Source: Nocardioidaceae bacterium SCSIO 66511
Lineage (GTDB): Bacteria > Actinomycetota > Actinomycetes > Propionibacteriales > Nocardioidaceae
Direction of reading: 5' to 3'
DNA length: 64,000 bases
NCBI GenBank assembly: GCA_023100825.1
Contig: CP095846.1
Location: 2,914,001-2,978,000 of the forward strand
In this document: positions 1 through 7,879 of the stretch, one piece after another
Numbering within the stretch: position 1 is the stretch's first letter
Layout of the letters: the number at the start of each line of letters is the position of its first letter
Made by a program: the position numbers and the translations under genes
The notes under the pieces: generated by a model
The model's database searches: none
What the model was told of the DNA's origin: nothing
What the model saw: only the letters and a program-made list of their open reading frames with translations

Positions 1-51
1 TCTCTGAGAGCTCCCGCATGATCCGAGCGACGGTTTCCAAGACAACACCTC

Positions 52-82
52 TTCGGTAAAACGATCGAACTTTCGGTATAGT
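52..82 (+). promoter_or_regulatory. putative promoter/operator of the XRE-cupin gene
   Basis: A TATAGT -10-like box lies at 77-82. The heptamer TTCGGTA occurs twice, at 52-58 and 72-78, spaced 20 bp start to start (two helical turns), the second copy running into the -10 box. Such an arrangement fits a site for a dimeric XRE repressor acting on its own promoter, but that role is inferred. No good -35 box is seen. Confidence 0.4.
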
Positions 83-163
83 GACTCATAGAAACGTACG
101 GCCGTCAAGATGTCCGTACGCACTTAAACTCGGACCGCCTCGGAACCCGAAGAGGAGCATCGC

Positions 164-835
164 TTGGCATCGACCACCGGCCCACGCGCAGACCCACCGC
201 CCCCCGAGCCGTCGACGCCGCGTATCACGCTGGCGACGAACATCCGGCGATTGCGGCGACTGCGCAACCTGTCGAGCGCGCAGCTCGCGCGCTCGGCCTC
301 TATCGGGCTCGCGACCCTGTCGGGGCTCGAGCGCGGCACGGGCAACCCGACCCTCGACACACTGCAGAATCTCTCGGCGACCTTGGGCGTACCGGTCACC
401 GAGCTACTCGACGGCGCGACCCGCCAGCCGGTCACGGTCGTACGCGCGGACCAAGGTGCCCGCGTCACCAGGCCGAACCTCGACCTACGCTTCGTCCATC
501 GCTTCACGTCCGGAACACTCGACGTCGTCGAGCTGTACGACATGACGGCGCTCCCCGGCGAGCCGCACATCTCCAACGGTCACGCCGGAGTCGAGAACAT
601 CCTCGTCACCGAAGGCACGCTCGAGGTCGGACCGACGGACTCGACGGTCGTGCTCGAAGCAGGTGACTTCGTCTCGTTCGCCGCCGACGGCCCGCATGTG
701 TACTCGTGCGAGAGCACAGAGCCCGTACGCGCGATGCTCGCCATGCGTCACCCCGCCGACTCGATCGCGAACTCGGCAAACGATTCGGTCATCCTCGCCC
801 TCACCGATCAACAGTCGCCTGACCTCACGGAGTGA
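164..835 (+). CDS. XRE-family transcriptional regulator with C-terminal cupin
   Basis: A 223-residue cytoplasmic regulator. Residues about 20-75 form an XRE helix-turn-helix (ATNIRRLRRLRNLSSAQLAR, then SGLERGTGNPTLDTL). Residues about 110-190 form a cupin barrel (PHISNGHAGVENILVTEG, then LEAGDFVSFAADGPHVY), which in this family senses a small ligand. The TTG start is chosen because AGGAG precedes it at 153-157 and the N-terminus before the HTH is short. It lies upstream of the purine-degradation genes and beside a decayed transporter gene, so it may control uptake or use of a small metabolite; the ligand is unknown. Family assignment is secure, the target is not. Confidence 0.88.
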   Translation: MASTTGPRADPPPPEPSTPRITLATNIRRLRRLRNLSSAQLARSASIGLATLSGLERGTGNPTLDTLQNLSATLGVPVTELLDGATRQPVTVVRADQGARVTRPNLDLRFVHRFTSGTLDVVELYDMTALPGEPHISNGHAGVENILVTEGTLEVGPTDSTVVLEAGDFVSFAADGPHVYSCESTEPVRAMLAMRHPADSIANSANDSVILALTDQQSPDLTE

Positions 836-838
836 AGC

Positions 839-1345
839 TCAGCTCGTCGAGACCGGCGCATCCTCGCTCATCCCGGTCCTGATCTGTTCTGCCCGGCGAA
901 GCAGCCCGAAGCGACGCACCCCGTAGACGCCGGCGAGCCCGACGAGCGCGGACGCAGACAGCCACAGGCCCCGGGATGGCCTTGTCGCCCGAGGCCGAGA
1001 TCAGCCAGGTACAGATGGCGGGAGTGAATCCGCCGAAGATCGCCTGCGCGATGCTGTACGCGAGCGCGAAGCCGGTTGCGCGTACCTTCGCGGGCATGAC
1101 CTCCGTCAGCGTCACCACCATCACTCCTTGGTAGCCGCCGTACAGGAACGACAACCACAGCAGCGTTGTGAGCATTCCCGGCAGGCTGGGGTCGGCCACC
1201 AGCCACATCATGACGGGGTATCCGGTCAAGGCGACCAGGCTGGAGAAGACGCACAGCACCGGCATCCGCCCAAGGCGGTCCGACAGAGCGCCCATCGTCG
1301 GAATCCAGATGAAGTTCGAGACACCGACGGCGAGGGCCCCATCAA
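839..1345 (-). pseudogene. decayed MFS transporter, citrate/tricarballylate-proton symporter type
   Basis: Only the C-terminal part of an MFS (metabolite:H+ symporter) protein is recognisable: VGVSNFIWIPTMGALSDRLG, then LTEVMPAKVRATGFALAYSI and AIFGGFTPAICTWLISASGD, as in TcuC-like carriers. The N-terminal half, normally more than 200 residues, is missing; homology fades near 1345, about 100 bp before the next gene. A second lesion is a one-base insertion in the G/C run near 968-976: the reading jumps from DKAIPG into another frame, which continues as LWLSASALVGLAGVYGVRRF and ends at the TGA complementary to 839-841. The frameshift could be a sequencing error, but the 5' truncation could not. 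It is therefore called a pseudogene. Confidence 0.8.
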
Positions 1346-1412
1346 AGTAGCCGACCCCGAAAAGAAGCGGCCGACCTGGTCGGCTGACTATGCAAGAGAT
1401 CGACCAACAGCT

Positions 1413-1451
1413 ATGCAATCACTAGATTTCATGCAATGCAATCACTAGACT
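1413..1451 (+). promoter_or_regulatory. tandem 14-bp repeat and leaderless promoter before the DUF4143 gene
   Basis: ATGCAATCACTAGA occurs at 1413-1426 and again at 1436-1449, 23 bp apart. The second copy runs into TAGACT (1446-1451), a good -10 box placed about seven bases before the ATG at 1458, where no Shine-Dalgarno sequence is visible. This arrangement suggests a leaderless transcript with a repeated operator over its promoter. CTAG, rare in such GC-rich DNA, appears in both copies. Confidence 0.5.
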
Positions 1452-1457
1452 CATACG

Positions 1458-2708
1458 ATGGCAGGTTACGTCCCCAGAATTACCGACCGCGAGCTGGCCG
1501 AGCACATGTTGGTCATGGGTGCAGTACTGATCGAGGGCCCCAAGGCATGCGGCAAGACGGCCACGGCATCACAATCGGCAAACACGATCATCCGATTCGA
1601 TGAAGATGAATCCGCACGTTCGTTGGTCGCGCTCGATCCCGCTGCGCTGTTCGCCGGCGATACTCCCGTGCTATTCGATGAGTGGCAGCTGGAGCCGACC
1701 ATCTGGAACCGTGCCCGCCGGCAGGTCGACGACCGCGGCGAGCCCGGCCTGTTCATCCTGACGGGGTCAGCAGTGCCACGCGACGACGTCGACAGACATT
1801 CGGGCGCCGGCAGGTTCGCCGTTGTACGGATGCGACCCATGAGCCTCGCCGAATCCGGTCACTCAACCGGAGAAGTATCACTGACCGATCTTCTCGACGG
1901 CGAACGGCAGACGGGCGACGGGACAGCACTCGAGTACGGAGAGCTTCTCCAGCGGATCGTGGTCGGCGGTTGGCCACAGTTGCTAGGTAAAGGCGAGAGT
2001 TTCGCCCGTACGTGGCTTCGGTCGTACCTCAAGCAGGTAGTCGAAGTCGACGTTCCAGGAATGGGTCACCGTCGTAATCCGCGAAACCTCGAACGCCTCC
2101 TCTCTGCGCTGGGCCGCGGCGTCGGACAGGCGGTCAAACTCAGCGAACTCGCCAAGGACGTTGGCGGCGAGTCCGGAGCCATTGCCAACGAGACGCTGTA
2201 CGGGTACATGGCCGCACTTGATCGGCTGATGCTGACCGACAACTCGGAGGCATGGCGACCCCATATGCGTTCTCGCGCACGGCTACGTACCGCGCCCGTG
2301 CGCTACTTCGTCGATCCGTCGATCGGTACCGCTGCGCTCGACGTCAGCGCTGCTGATCTCAGAGCCGAGCCTCGGGCCGCGGGCTTCCACTTCGAGGCCC
2401 TCGTCGTTCGCGACCTGCGAATCTATACGCAGCTGTTGGGCGGAGTCGTCGAAACCTGGCGCGATTCCAACGGTAACGAGATCGACGCCATTGTTCGTCT
2501 GCCCGGCGACCAGTGGGGGGCCTTCGAGATCAAGCTCAATCCACGCGACATCGACGCGGCAGCCGCATCGTTGTTGCGGTTTGCATCGTCGATTGATGTC
2601 AGTAAGCACAATGCACCTAGGACATTGGGCGTCATCACGGGTACCGGGTACGCGGGTCGACGCGATGACGGTGTCCAGGTGATACCGATCGGGGCCCTGG
2701 GACCCTGA
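1458..2708 (+). CDS. AAA-superfamily ATPase with DUF4143 C-terminal domain
   Basis: A 416-residue protein of the AAA_14/DUF4143 family. The N-terminal domain has a Walker A loop (EGPKACGKT, about residues 27-35) and a Walker B-like LFDEWQ (about 74-79), followed by the family motif LTGSAVPR. The C-terminal DUF4143 region, about 190-400, ends with the nuclease-like pattern ETWRDSNGNEIDAIVRLPGD and FEIKLNP (the D...E.K arrangement of PD-(D/E)XK folds). The cellular role of the family is poorly known; its members are often mobile. Supporting recent arrival here, the gene abuts a truncated transporter, has its own repeated promoter, and holds only one CGTACG in 1.25 kb against about six per kb nearby. 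It converges on the allantoicase gene across a long hairpin. Confidence 0.85.
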   Translation: MAGYVPRITDRELAEHMLVMGAVLIEGPKACGKTATASQSANTIIRFDEDESARSLVALDPAALFAGDTPVLFDEWQLEPTIWNRARRQVDDRGEPGLFILTGSAVPRDDVDRHSGAGRFAVVRMRPMSLAESGHSTGEVSLTDLLDGERQTGDGTALEYGELLQRIVVGGWPQLLGKGESFARTWLRSYLKQVVEVDVPGMGHRRNPRNLERLLSALGRGVGQAVKLSELAKDVGGESGAIANETLYGYMAALDRLMLTDNSEAWRPHMRSRARLRTAPVRYFVDPSIGTAALDVSAADLRAEPRAAGFHFEALVVRDLRIYTQLLGGVVETWRDSNGNEIDAIVRLPGDQWGAFEIKLNPRDIDAAAASLLRFASSIDVSKHNAPRTLGVITGTGYAGRRDDGVQVIPIGALGP

Positions 2709-2752
2709 ACCAGACTGCGCGCATTACGGATCGGCGAACTCAGCCGACCTAG

Positions 2753-2821
2753 CCCCGCTGAGCCGCACGTTTCAGCCCCGAAATCCGCGAACTTGGGGCT
2801 GAAACGTGCGGCCCAGCGGGG
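2753..2821. terminator. long palindrome between convergent genes (copy 1)
   Basis: Two 27-base arms (2753-2779 and 2795-2821) pair with one mismatch around a 15-base loop. The arm core is GCCGCACGTTTCAGCCCC. It lies between the stop codons of the convergent DUF4143 ATPase and allantoicase genes, where it would form a bidirectional terminator. Nearly the same arms, again with a 15-base loop, occur at 20021-20095. There is no U-tract, as is common in actinobacteria. Confidence 0.75.
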
Positions 2822-2834
2822 TTGGTGCGGCCAA

Positions 2835-3782
2835 CTAGGTGGCGTGGCCGTGGAGCCGGAGGCGGGCCAGGCCGCCGTCGGGGTAGACGTCGAGGCGTAC
2901 GTGGGTCGCTGGGGCGGCGCCGTCGAGCCAGAAGCGATGCGGGGTGTCGGGCTGCAGCCCGGTACGCGGCAGCAGCTCGAACCAGTCGCTGTCACCGTCT
3001 CGTCCGCTCAGACTTGCCCAACCGGGCGCATTACCGACGAAGTACGACGTGTCGAGCTCGGCACGACGTACGACTCCCCGAGCGGCGAGGCGTACGGTCA
3101 CGAAGTCGTTGCCGTCGTCGCGGCGTCGGGCGTTCTCCCAGCCCTCGCCCATGTGTCGGGCACGGTCGGGCCGGAGCAGGTTGGACGCCGAGCCGTAGAA
3201 GGCGTCCGAGCAGTCGACGACGCGGCCACCGAGGTCGGCGGCCGCCAGGTCGACCGTGGGTTCGAGCAGACGCGGGTCGGGAGTCGGTTCGCCGTGTACG
3301 CGCAGCCTGGCTACTCCCCCGTCGGGATAGATGGTCAGTCGTACGTGCGTGTAGCGTCGCGCATCGTCAACAGGGTAAGAGTTCTTGGCATCGCCTTCAG
3401 CGCTCGTCTTGTCGACGAGACTCACCCAGTCGGCAGCGCGTAGCTCGTCCGGCGACGGATGCCCATCGACGCTGGTCGCCTCGATGCTGACGTACGGCGG
3501 GAAGTTTCCTTTGAACCATGCGGTGTCGACGACGACCCCTCGCACGACGCCCGGCACACCCAACCGGACGACGGCGTGATCGCTGCCAGGCTCACGGCGC
3601 CGGCGAGTCTCCCAGCCGTCGTAGAGCTTGCCCTTGTTGCCGAACCGGCTCGGGTCGAATACCGCGTCGCCGGGCTTGATGAGGTTCTCCCGATCGGCGA
3701 ACAGTTCGTCGTTCGCGTACACGACGCCCGCGCCGAGCGTACGAGCAGCGAGATCCGGCTGGTTCGTGAAGTCGGCGGTCAT
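2835..3782 (-). CDS. alc: allantoicase
   Basis: A 315-residue cytoplasmic enzyme hydrolysing allantoate to (S)-ureidoglycolate and urea. It shows the family's two tandem jelly-roll repeats: each carries a YGSASNLL/DELFADRENL-type opening, a GW(E/G)xxRRR segment (GWETRRRREPGSD, GWENARRRDDGND), a hydrophobic strand ending in D(T)xxFxGN (DTAWFKGN, DTSYFVGN) and HVRLxIYPDGGxARLRxHG. Length is as expected. Its start overlaps the allB stop in a TGATG junction, so it is the last gene of the coupled uraH-uox-allB-alc operon. Its products need ureidoglycolate lyase and urease, neither of which is in the window. Confidence 0.96.
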   Translation of the reverse strand: MTADFTNQPDLAARTLGAGVVYANDELFADRENLIKPGDAVFDPSRFGNKGKLYDGWETRRRREPGSDHAVVRLGVPGVVRGVVVDTAWFKGNFPPYVSIEATSVDGHPSPDELRAADWVSLVDKTSAEGDAKNSYPVDDARRYTHVRLTIYPDGGVARLRVHGEPTPDPRLLEPTVDLAAADLGGRVVDCSDAFYGSASNLLRPDRARHMGEGWENARRRDDGNDFVTVRLAARGVVRRAELDTSYFVGNAPGWASLSGRDGDSDWFELLPRTGLQPDTPHRFWLDGAAPATHVRLDVYPDGGLARLRLHGHAT

Positions 3783-5122
3783 CCGTCTCCTCTGGCGATC
3801 AGGCGACCAGACGGGTCGCGGTCCTCATTGACGTGCGGCGTGATGTGCTCACCGCGCAGCCACGTACCGCGAACCACGCCAGCAAGCGTCGCACCGTCGT
3901 ACGGCGTGACCGGATGCCGATGATGCAACCGCCCTGCATCGACGACGAACTCCGCGTCGGGAGCGAAGACGCACAGGTCCGCGTCGAATCCCGGCTCGAT
4001 CCGACCCTTACGCGGCACACCGAAGCGGCTCGCGGGACGCTCCGCCATCCACCGAGCGACATCGACACGCGTGTGCCCACGGCGGCGTGCCTGTGTCCAG
4101 GTGATCGACAAACCCAGTTGAACAGAGGCGATCCCGCCCCATGCCGCACCGAAGTCGCCGGTGTCCAGGCATTTGAGGTCGGGCGTTGACGGTGAGTGGT
4201 CCGACACGACGAAGTCGAGTACGCCCGATCGCAGTAACTCCCACAGCCTCTCGGCGTTATCGCTGTCGCGAACCGGCGGGCAGCACTTGTACTCCGTGGC
4301 ACCGTCGGGCACCGCCTCGGCGCTGAGTGACAGGTAGTGCGGACAGGTCTCGGCGCTGAGGTCGACGCCGGACTCCTTTGCCCGCTTGATGGTCTCGAGG
4401 GTCTGCGCGCTCGAAACGTGCACGATGTGCGTACGCGCGCCCGTACGCGCAGCGGCTTCTACGACGTGCTCGATCGCGCGCACCTCTGCCTCGTCGGGCC
4501 GCGAGGCAAGGAAGTCTGCGTACGCGCGACCGCCCGAAGCGGGCGAAATCAACGCGGCGTCTTCCGCGTGTATGAGCAGCACCGAACCGACAGCTGCGAC
4601 CTCGCGCATGGCGCATTCGAGGTCGCCTAGCCCGAGCGGCGGAAACTCCGCGACACCCGAGTCGAGTAGAAATCCTTTGAAGCCGAACACCCCGTCGGCA
4701 GCCAGGCCGGCGAGCGCCGACTCGTTGCCCGGTATCGCGCCGCCCCAGAACCCGACGTCGACGAAGCACTGGCCTTCGGCCGCAGATCGCTTTATTTGCA
4801 GAGCATCTGAGTCACAGGCAGGCGGGATGCTGTTCAGGGGCATGTCGACGAGCGTCGTCACTCCCCCGGCCGCCGCGGCGCGGGTCGCTGACCGGAACCC
4901 TTCCCACTCGGTACGCCCGGGCTCGTTGACGTGTACGTGGGTGTCGACCAGCCCGGGCATCAACACCTCGTCGTCACCGAGGCGTACCTGCCGGTCGGCG
5001 TCGAGGTCGGCGTCGACCGGCTCAACTGCGGCGATCTGACCGCCACGTACGGCTACTGCTGCCGCACGCTCTCCGTCAGGCAGCACTGCCCGCGGCGCGT
5101 GGAACACCACGTCGTACGGCAT
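3779..5122 (-). CDS. allB: allantoinase
   Basis: A 447-residue cyclic amidohydrolase opening the hydantoin ring of allantoin to give allantoate. Metal-site motifs are visible: VDTHVHVNEPGRTEWEGF, KGFLLDSG with the lysine that becomes carboxylated, LLIHAEDA, HIVHVSSA, and DHSPSTPDLK, followed by the allantoinase-typical GAAWGGIASVQLGL. The ATG at 5122 is preferred to an in-frame GTG nine codons upstream because it overlaps the uricase stop in TGATG, the junction type used throughout this operon. Substrate preference rests on operon context plus the GGIASVQ segment, both of which favour allantoin over dihydropyrimidines. Confidence 0.95.
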   Translation of the reverse strand: MPYDVVFHAPRAVLPDGERAAAVAVRGGQIAAVEPVDADLDADRQVRLGDDEVLMPGLVDTHVHVNEPGRTEWEGFRSATRAAAAGGVTTLVDMPLNSIPPACDSDALQIKRSAAEGQCFVDVGFWGGAIPGNESALAGLAADGVFGFKGFLLDSGVAEFPPLGLGDLECAMREVAAVGSVLLIHAEDAALISPASGGRAYADFLASRPDEAEVRAIEHVVEAAARTGARTHIVHVSSAQTLETIKRAKESGVDLSAETCPHYLSLSAEAVPDGATEYKCCPPVRDSDNAERLWELLRSGVLDFVVSDHSPSTPDLKCLDTGDFGAAWGGIASVQLGLSITWTQARRRGHTRVDVARWMAERPASRFGVPRKGRIEPGFDADLCVFAPDAEFVVDAGRLHHRHPVTPYDGATLAGVVRGTWLRGEHITPHVNEDRDPSGRLIARGDG

Positions 5123-6027
5123 CAGCAGAAGCCCGGTGTCGAATGCCACGCACTGCCCGGGTCCGGCGCATCGTCGCGGATCACACTCGCCTCGATCAGT
5201 CCGTACGGACGGTCGGCGGCGATGAAGACCTCACCCGGGTTGTCTTCTCCGAACGGCGTCAGGTCGACGGCGAAATGATGCTTGTTGGGTGCTGAGAAGC
5301 GGATCTCCGCGACCTCCGGATGCCGCTCGAGCACTGCTTCGCCCATGTCGTACAGGCTCTGCTGCAGTGCACGGCTATGCCGCACGGCGAACACCTCGAG
5401 CAGATCATGCACGATCGCCGAATGGGTCAGATCCCAATCGACGTTGGTGTCTGCGTAGCGCCACCGTGCGACGAGCGAGGTCGCGAGGATGCGGTCGTCG
5501 GTCTCGGCGAGCGTCGTGTACTCGTCCTTCAAAAAGCCGCGGAACTCCGACCCGGTCGTCTTCGCGATCACCAAGTCGCTGAGGCCGGAGACGACCCACG
5601 TACGCCGATCATCGCCTCTACCTTCGACGTTGACGATCGTGTTGCGTACCGATTCGCCCGAGCGTACGAACGCGTGATCGTGTCCGCGGCCGTCGACGTC
5701 GATGCGCCGCCAGGCGTACTCCTCGACCTCGACCCGTGCTCCGGTTGCCTTCGGCACCTGGTCGACGAAGTGCTCGGCGAGAATCCGTGCGTACTCCTCG
5801 ATCGCTCCGACACCCTTCGACTTGGCGAACGCGAACGCGGTGTTTTTCTGCGTATCGGTCGGCAGCACACCTGCCTGGTCACCGCCGACATGAGCCGCGG
5901 TGAAGTCTCCGCGCAGTGCCGTCGACACGTTGAGGTCGCGGATGGAGTGCCGCGCGCCGTCGCGGTACACGCGTACGACGCGACTCTCCGCTTTGCCGTA
6001 CTGGTTGGGCCCGAGTGAGATACCCAT
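5122..6027 (-). CDS. uox: urate oxidase (uricase)
   Basis: A 301-residue cofactor-free uricase that oxidises urate with O2 to 5-hydroxyisourate and H2O2. Two tunnelling-fold halves are visible. Recognisable segments are GPNQYGKAESRVVRVYRDG, the active-site LPTDTQKNTAFAFAKSKGV (Thr of the T-D-T-Q-K-N motif), SGLSDLVIAKTTGSEF, and the C-terminal RFSAPNKHHFAVDLTPFG. Length is normal for bacterial uricases. Both ends overlap neighbours by TGATG: uraH upstream and allB downstream, so translation is coupled along the pathway order. No signal peptide is present. Confidence 0.97.
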   Translation of the reverse strand: MGISLGPNQYGKAESRVVRVYRDGARHSIRDLNVSTALRGDFTAAHVGGDQAGVLPTDTQKNTAFAFAKSKGVGAIEEYARILAEHFVDQVPKATGARVEVEEYAWRRIDVDGRGHDHAFVRSGESVRNTIVNVEGRGDDRRTWVVSGLSDLVIAKTTGSEFRGFLKDEYTTLAETDDRILATSLVARWRYADTNVDWDLTHSAIVHDLLEVFAVRHSRALQQSLYDMGEAVLERHPEVAEIRFSAPNKHHFAVDLTPFGEDNPGEVFIAADRPYGLIEASVIRDDAPDPGSAWHSTPGFC

Positions 6028-6362
6028 CAGCTACCCCTGTACGTCGAGTAGCCGAACGGGCTCAACAGCAGCGGCACGTGGTAATGCTGTTCGGGATCTC
6101 GAACAGCGAACGAGATCACCACCTCCGGGTAGAAACCGTCGGCGGCGGAGGTCGCGAAGTACGCGGCGGTGTCGAAGAGGATTCGGTACGTACCTGTCTC
6201 GGCGCGGTCAGGGCCAAGGTCCGCGACGCGACCGTCGGCGTCGGTGCGCCCCTCGCCGAGCGTCGTCGGCGCGGCACCGTCGAGCCGATCGAGCCGCACG
6301 GGCACTCCGGCGGCGGGTATCCCCGCTGCAGTGTCGAGAACATGCGTCGTGATCGCGCTCAT
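6027..6362 (-). CDS. uraH: 5-hydroxyisourate hydrolase
   Basis: A 111-residue transthyretin-like enzyme that hydrolyses 5-hydroxyisourate to OHCU. It begins MSAITTHVLDTAAGIPAAGVP (the His of THVLD is catalytic in the family) and ends with the diagnostic C-terminus LSPFGYSTYRGS; the second catalytic His lies in HYHVPLLLSP. The ATG at 6362 is preferred to an upstream in-frame start because GGGAG precedes it at a good distance and it matches the family N-terminus. It is the first gene of the uraH-uox-allB-alc operon; the 266 bp upstream (6363-6628) should hold the operon promoter. Confidence 0.96.
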   Translation of the reverse strand: MSAITTHVLDTAAGIPAAGVPVRLDRLDGAAPTTLGEGRTDADGRVADLGPDRAETGTYRILFDTAAYFATSAADGFYPEVVISFAVRDPEQHYHVPLLLSPFGYSTYRGS

Positions 6363-6628
6363 CGGCGGCTCCCTGGGTCTCGCGTGTCCAGTGCCGGACA
6401 GGCTACGCCCCATCGGGCCGACCGAGCGGCCTACCGTTGAACCGGCAGAATGCTCCAGTCGATATCGCCGGAGGTAACCGCTGCCGATGCACCCCGCGTA
6501 CCCCTCGACGATGCAAGCCGTGGATTCATGCTGACGCCCCTTCCCTGTTGAAACGGCACGGTTGTGCCGACGGGGCGATCATGCAGAGGGCCACTAACAA
6601 CCGACTGACTATCCGCTGTCAGCGGCGT

Positions 6629-7861
6629 CTACCGGCGAGCCAGGGCTTCCAGCTGCTCGCGATCCAGTGCGCATCGACGCCGTACGTCCTCGGCGGACGT
6701 CGCACCGCAGTCGAGCGCACGCAACACATATCCGGCGAGAGCCGCCGCGGTCGCCGGTTCGTCGAGATAGGCCGAGGAGTCGTCGCCGGCGTACGCGCGG
6801 AGGCGATGCAGCGCCCCGGGCAGATCGGCGGCGAAGTACGCGTACACCGCCGCGTACCGGCTGGGCAGCTGGCTCGGGTCGAGATCCCAGCCCTGGTAGA
6901 TCCCACGGGACAGAGACCTTCGTACCAGCCGGGAATGCAGCCGCCAGGCCGCGCGGATCGCGTCGGTGTCGCCGACGGGCAGAATGTTGGTCGATCCGTC
7001 GGAGATCGCGACCCCAGTCTGCGCGGCGGCCACCTGCATGACCGCTTTGGCATGGTCGGCAGCGGGATGGTCCATGCTCTGCTCTGCTGCGGCTATATCG
7101 AGCGATGCCGAGTAGTCGTACGTGCCGTAATGCAGGCCGACGCAACGACCCCGGGCCGCATGGATCATCGGCGCCACCAAGGCACGCCCGTCGGGCCCGA
7201 GCACGGCCTGCGGGGTCTCCACCTGGATCTCGAACCGCAACGCTCCGTCGTTCAGCCCGTACGCGTTCTCGATCGACTCGGATGCGTACACCATCGCCTC
7301 GACCTGGGCGACCGATGTGACCTTGGGAAGCGTGACTCGGAAGCCGTCGGGTACGGACCCGAGCTCGCGTACGAACAGGTCGAGCGTGCGGAGTCCGCGA
7401 TATCGCGTCGCCGCCTCGAAGCTCTTGAAGCGGATGCCGGCATACGGCGGCGCCGTATGCGCGTCGAGCATGGTTCGCAACGCGTGAGCCGCACTTCGTA
7501 CCTGGTCGTCCTCGACCTCGTCGGGATAGGTGCCGTAGCCGTCCTCGAAGTCGATGCGAAGGTCCTCGATCGGCTCATGCGTGAGCTTCTCGACAACCCG
7601 CTCGTACGCAACGAGGTCGGGGTCGAGATCCAGCGCCCCGGCCAGAACCGAGCGGTGCGGAGCATGGTGCGTCAGCTTGGAGATGGAGCGTTCGCTCCAC
7701 TCCGCGACGAGCCCGGCGTGGACCCGATCGGCGGGCACGTAGACGGTGTGCACCGGCTGCCGCCCACCGCTGTGCCCTGGAAAGCGCACCGCGTAGTCGC
7801 GGTCGTCGATCGCAAGACGCGAGTCGAGCTCGGCGGCGAGCCGGTCGAGATGGTCGGTCAC
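6629..7861 (-). CDS. HpcH/HpaI aldolase / citrate-lyase-like TIM-barrel protein (DUF6986 type)
   Basis: A 410-residue protein resembling the C-C lyase TIM barrels of the HpcH/HpaI and citrate lyase beta family. Visible segments are LRIDFEDGYGTYPDEVEDDQ (acidic, probably metal-binding), RVTLPKVTSVAQVEAMVYAS, the strand RFEIQVETPQAVLGPDGRAL with the conserved Glu, and CVGLHYGTYDYSASLDIAAA. Such proteins recur beside purine-degradation genes in actinobacteria as I recall. The chemistry is not established; glyoxylate or ureidoglycolate made by allantoicase is a reasonable substrate guess. It starts with GTG, only 18 bp from the divergent uraD start. Family assignment is good, function open. Confidence 0.8.
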   Translation of the reverse strand: MTDHLDRLAAELDSRLAIDDRDYAVRFPGHSGGRQPVHTVYVPADRVHAGLVAEWSERSISKLTHHAPHRSVLAGALDLDPDLVAYERVVEKLTHEPIEDLRIDFEDGYGTYPDEVEDDQVRSAAHALRTMLDAHTAPPYAGIRFKSFEAATRYRGLRTLDLFVRELGSVPDGFRVTLPKVTSVAQVEAMVYASESIENAYGLNDGALRFEIQVETPQAVLGPDGRALVAPMIHAARGRCVGLHYGTYDYSASLDIAAAEQSMDHPAADHAKAVMQVAAAQTGVAISDGSTNILPVGDTDAIRAAWRLHSRLVRRSLSRGIYQGWDLDPSQLPSRYAAVYAYFAADLPGALHRLRAYAGDDSSAYLDEPATAAALAGYVLRALDCGATSAEDVRRRCALDREQLEALARR

Positions 7862-7879
7862 ATGATGGAGACTAGTGCG

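Noticed and set aside
1458-2708. DUF4143 ATPase considered as part of a defence or toxin-antitoxin pair
   Set aside because: No partner gene or other defence gene is adjacent; the family is common as a solitary gene, so the claim is not supported.
6554-6569. CGGCAC-GGTT-GTGCCG hairpin as terminator after the HpcH-like gene
   Set aside because: The stem is only 6 bp and no U-tract follows; it may be chance in GC-rich DNA.
6437-7879. Long open frame continuing upstream of uraD
   Set aside because: It is antisense to the HpcH/HpaI-like gene, carries no recognisable domain, and UraD homology starts only at 7880.
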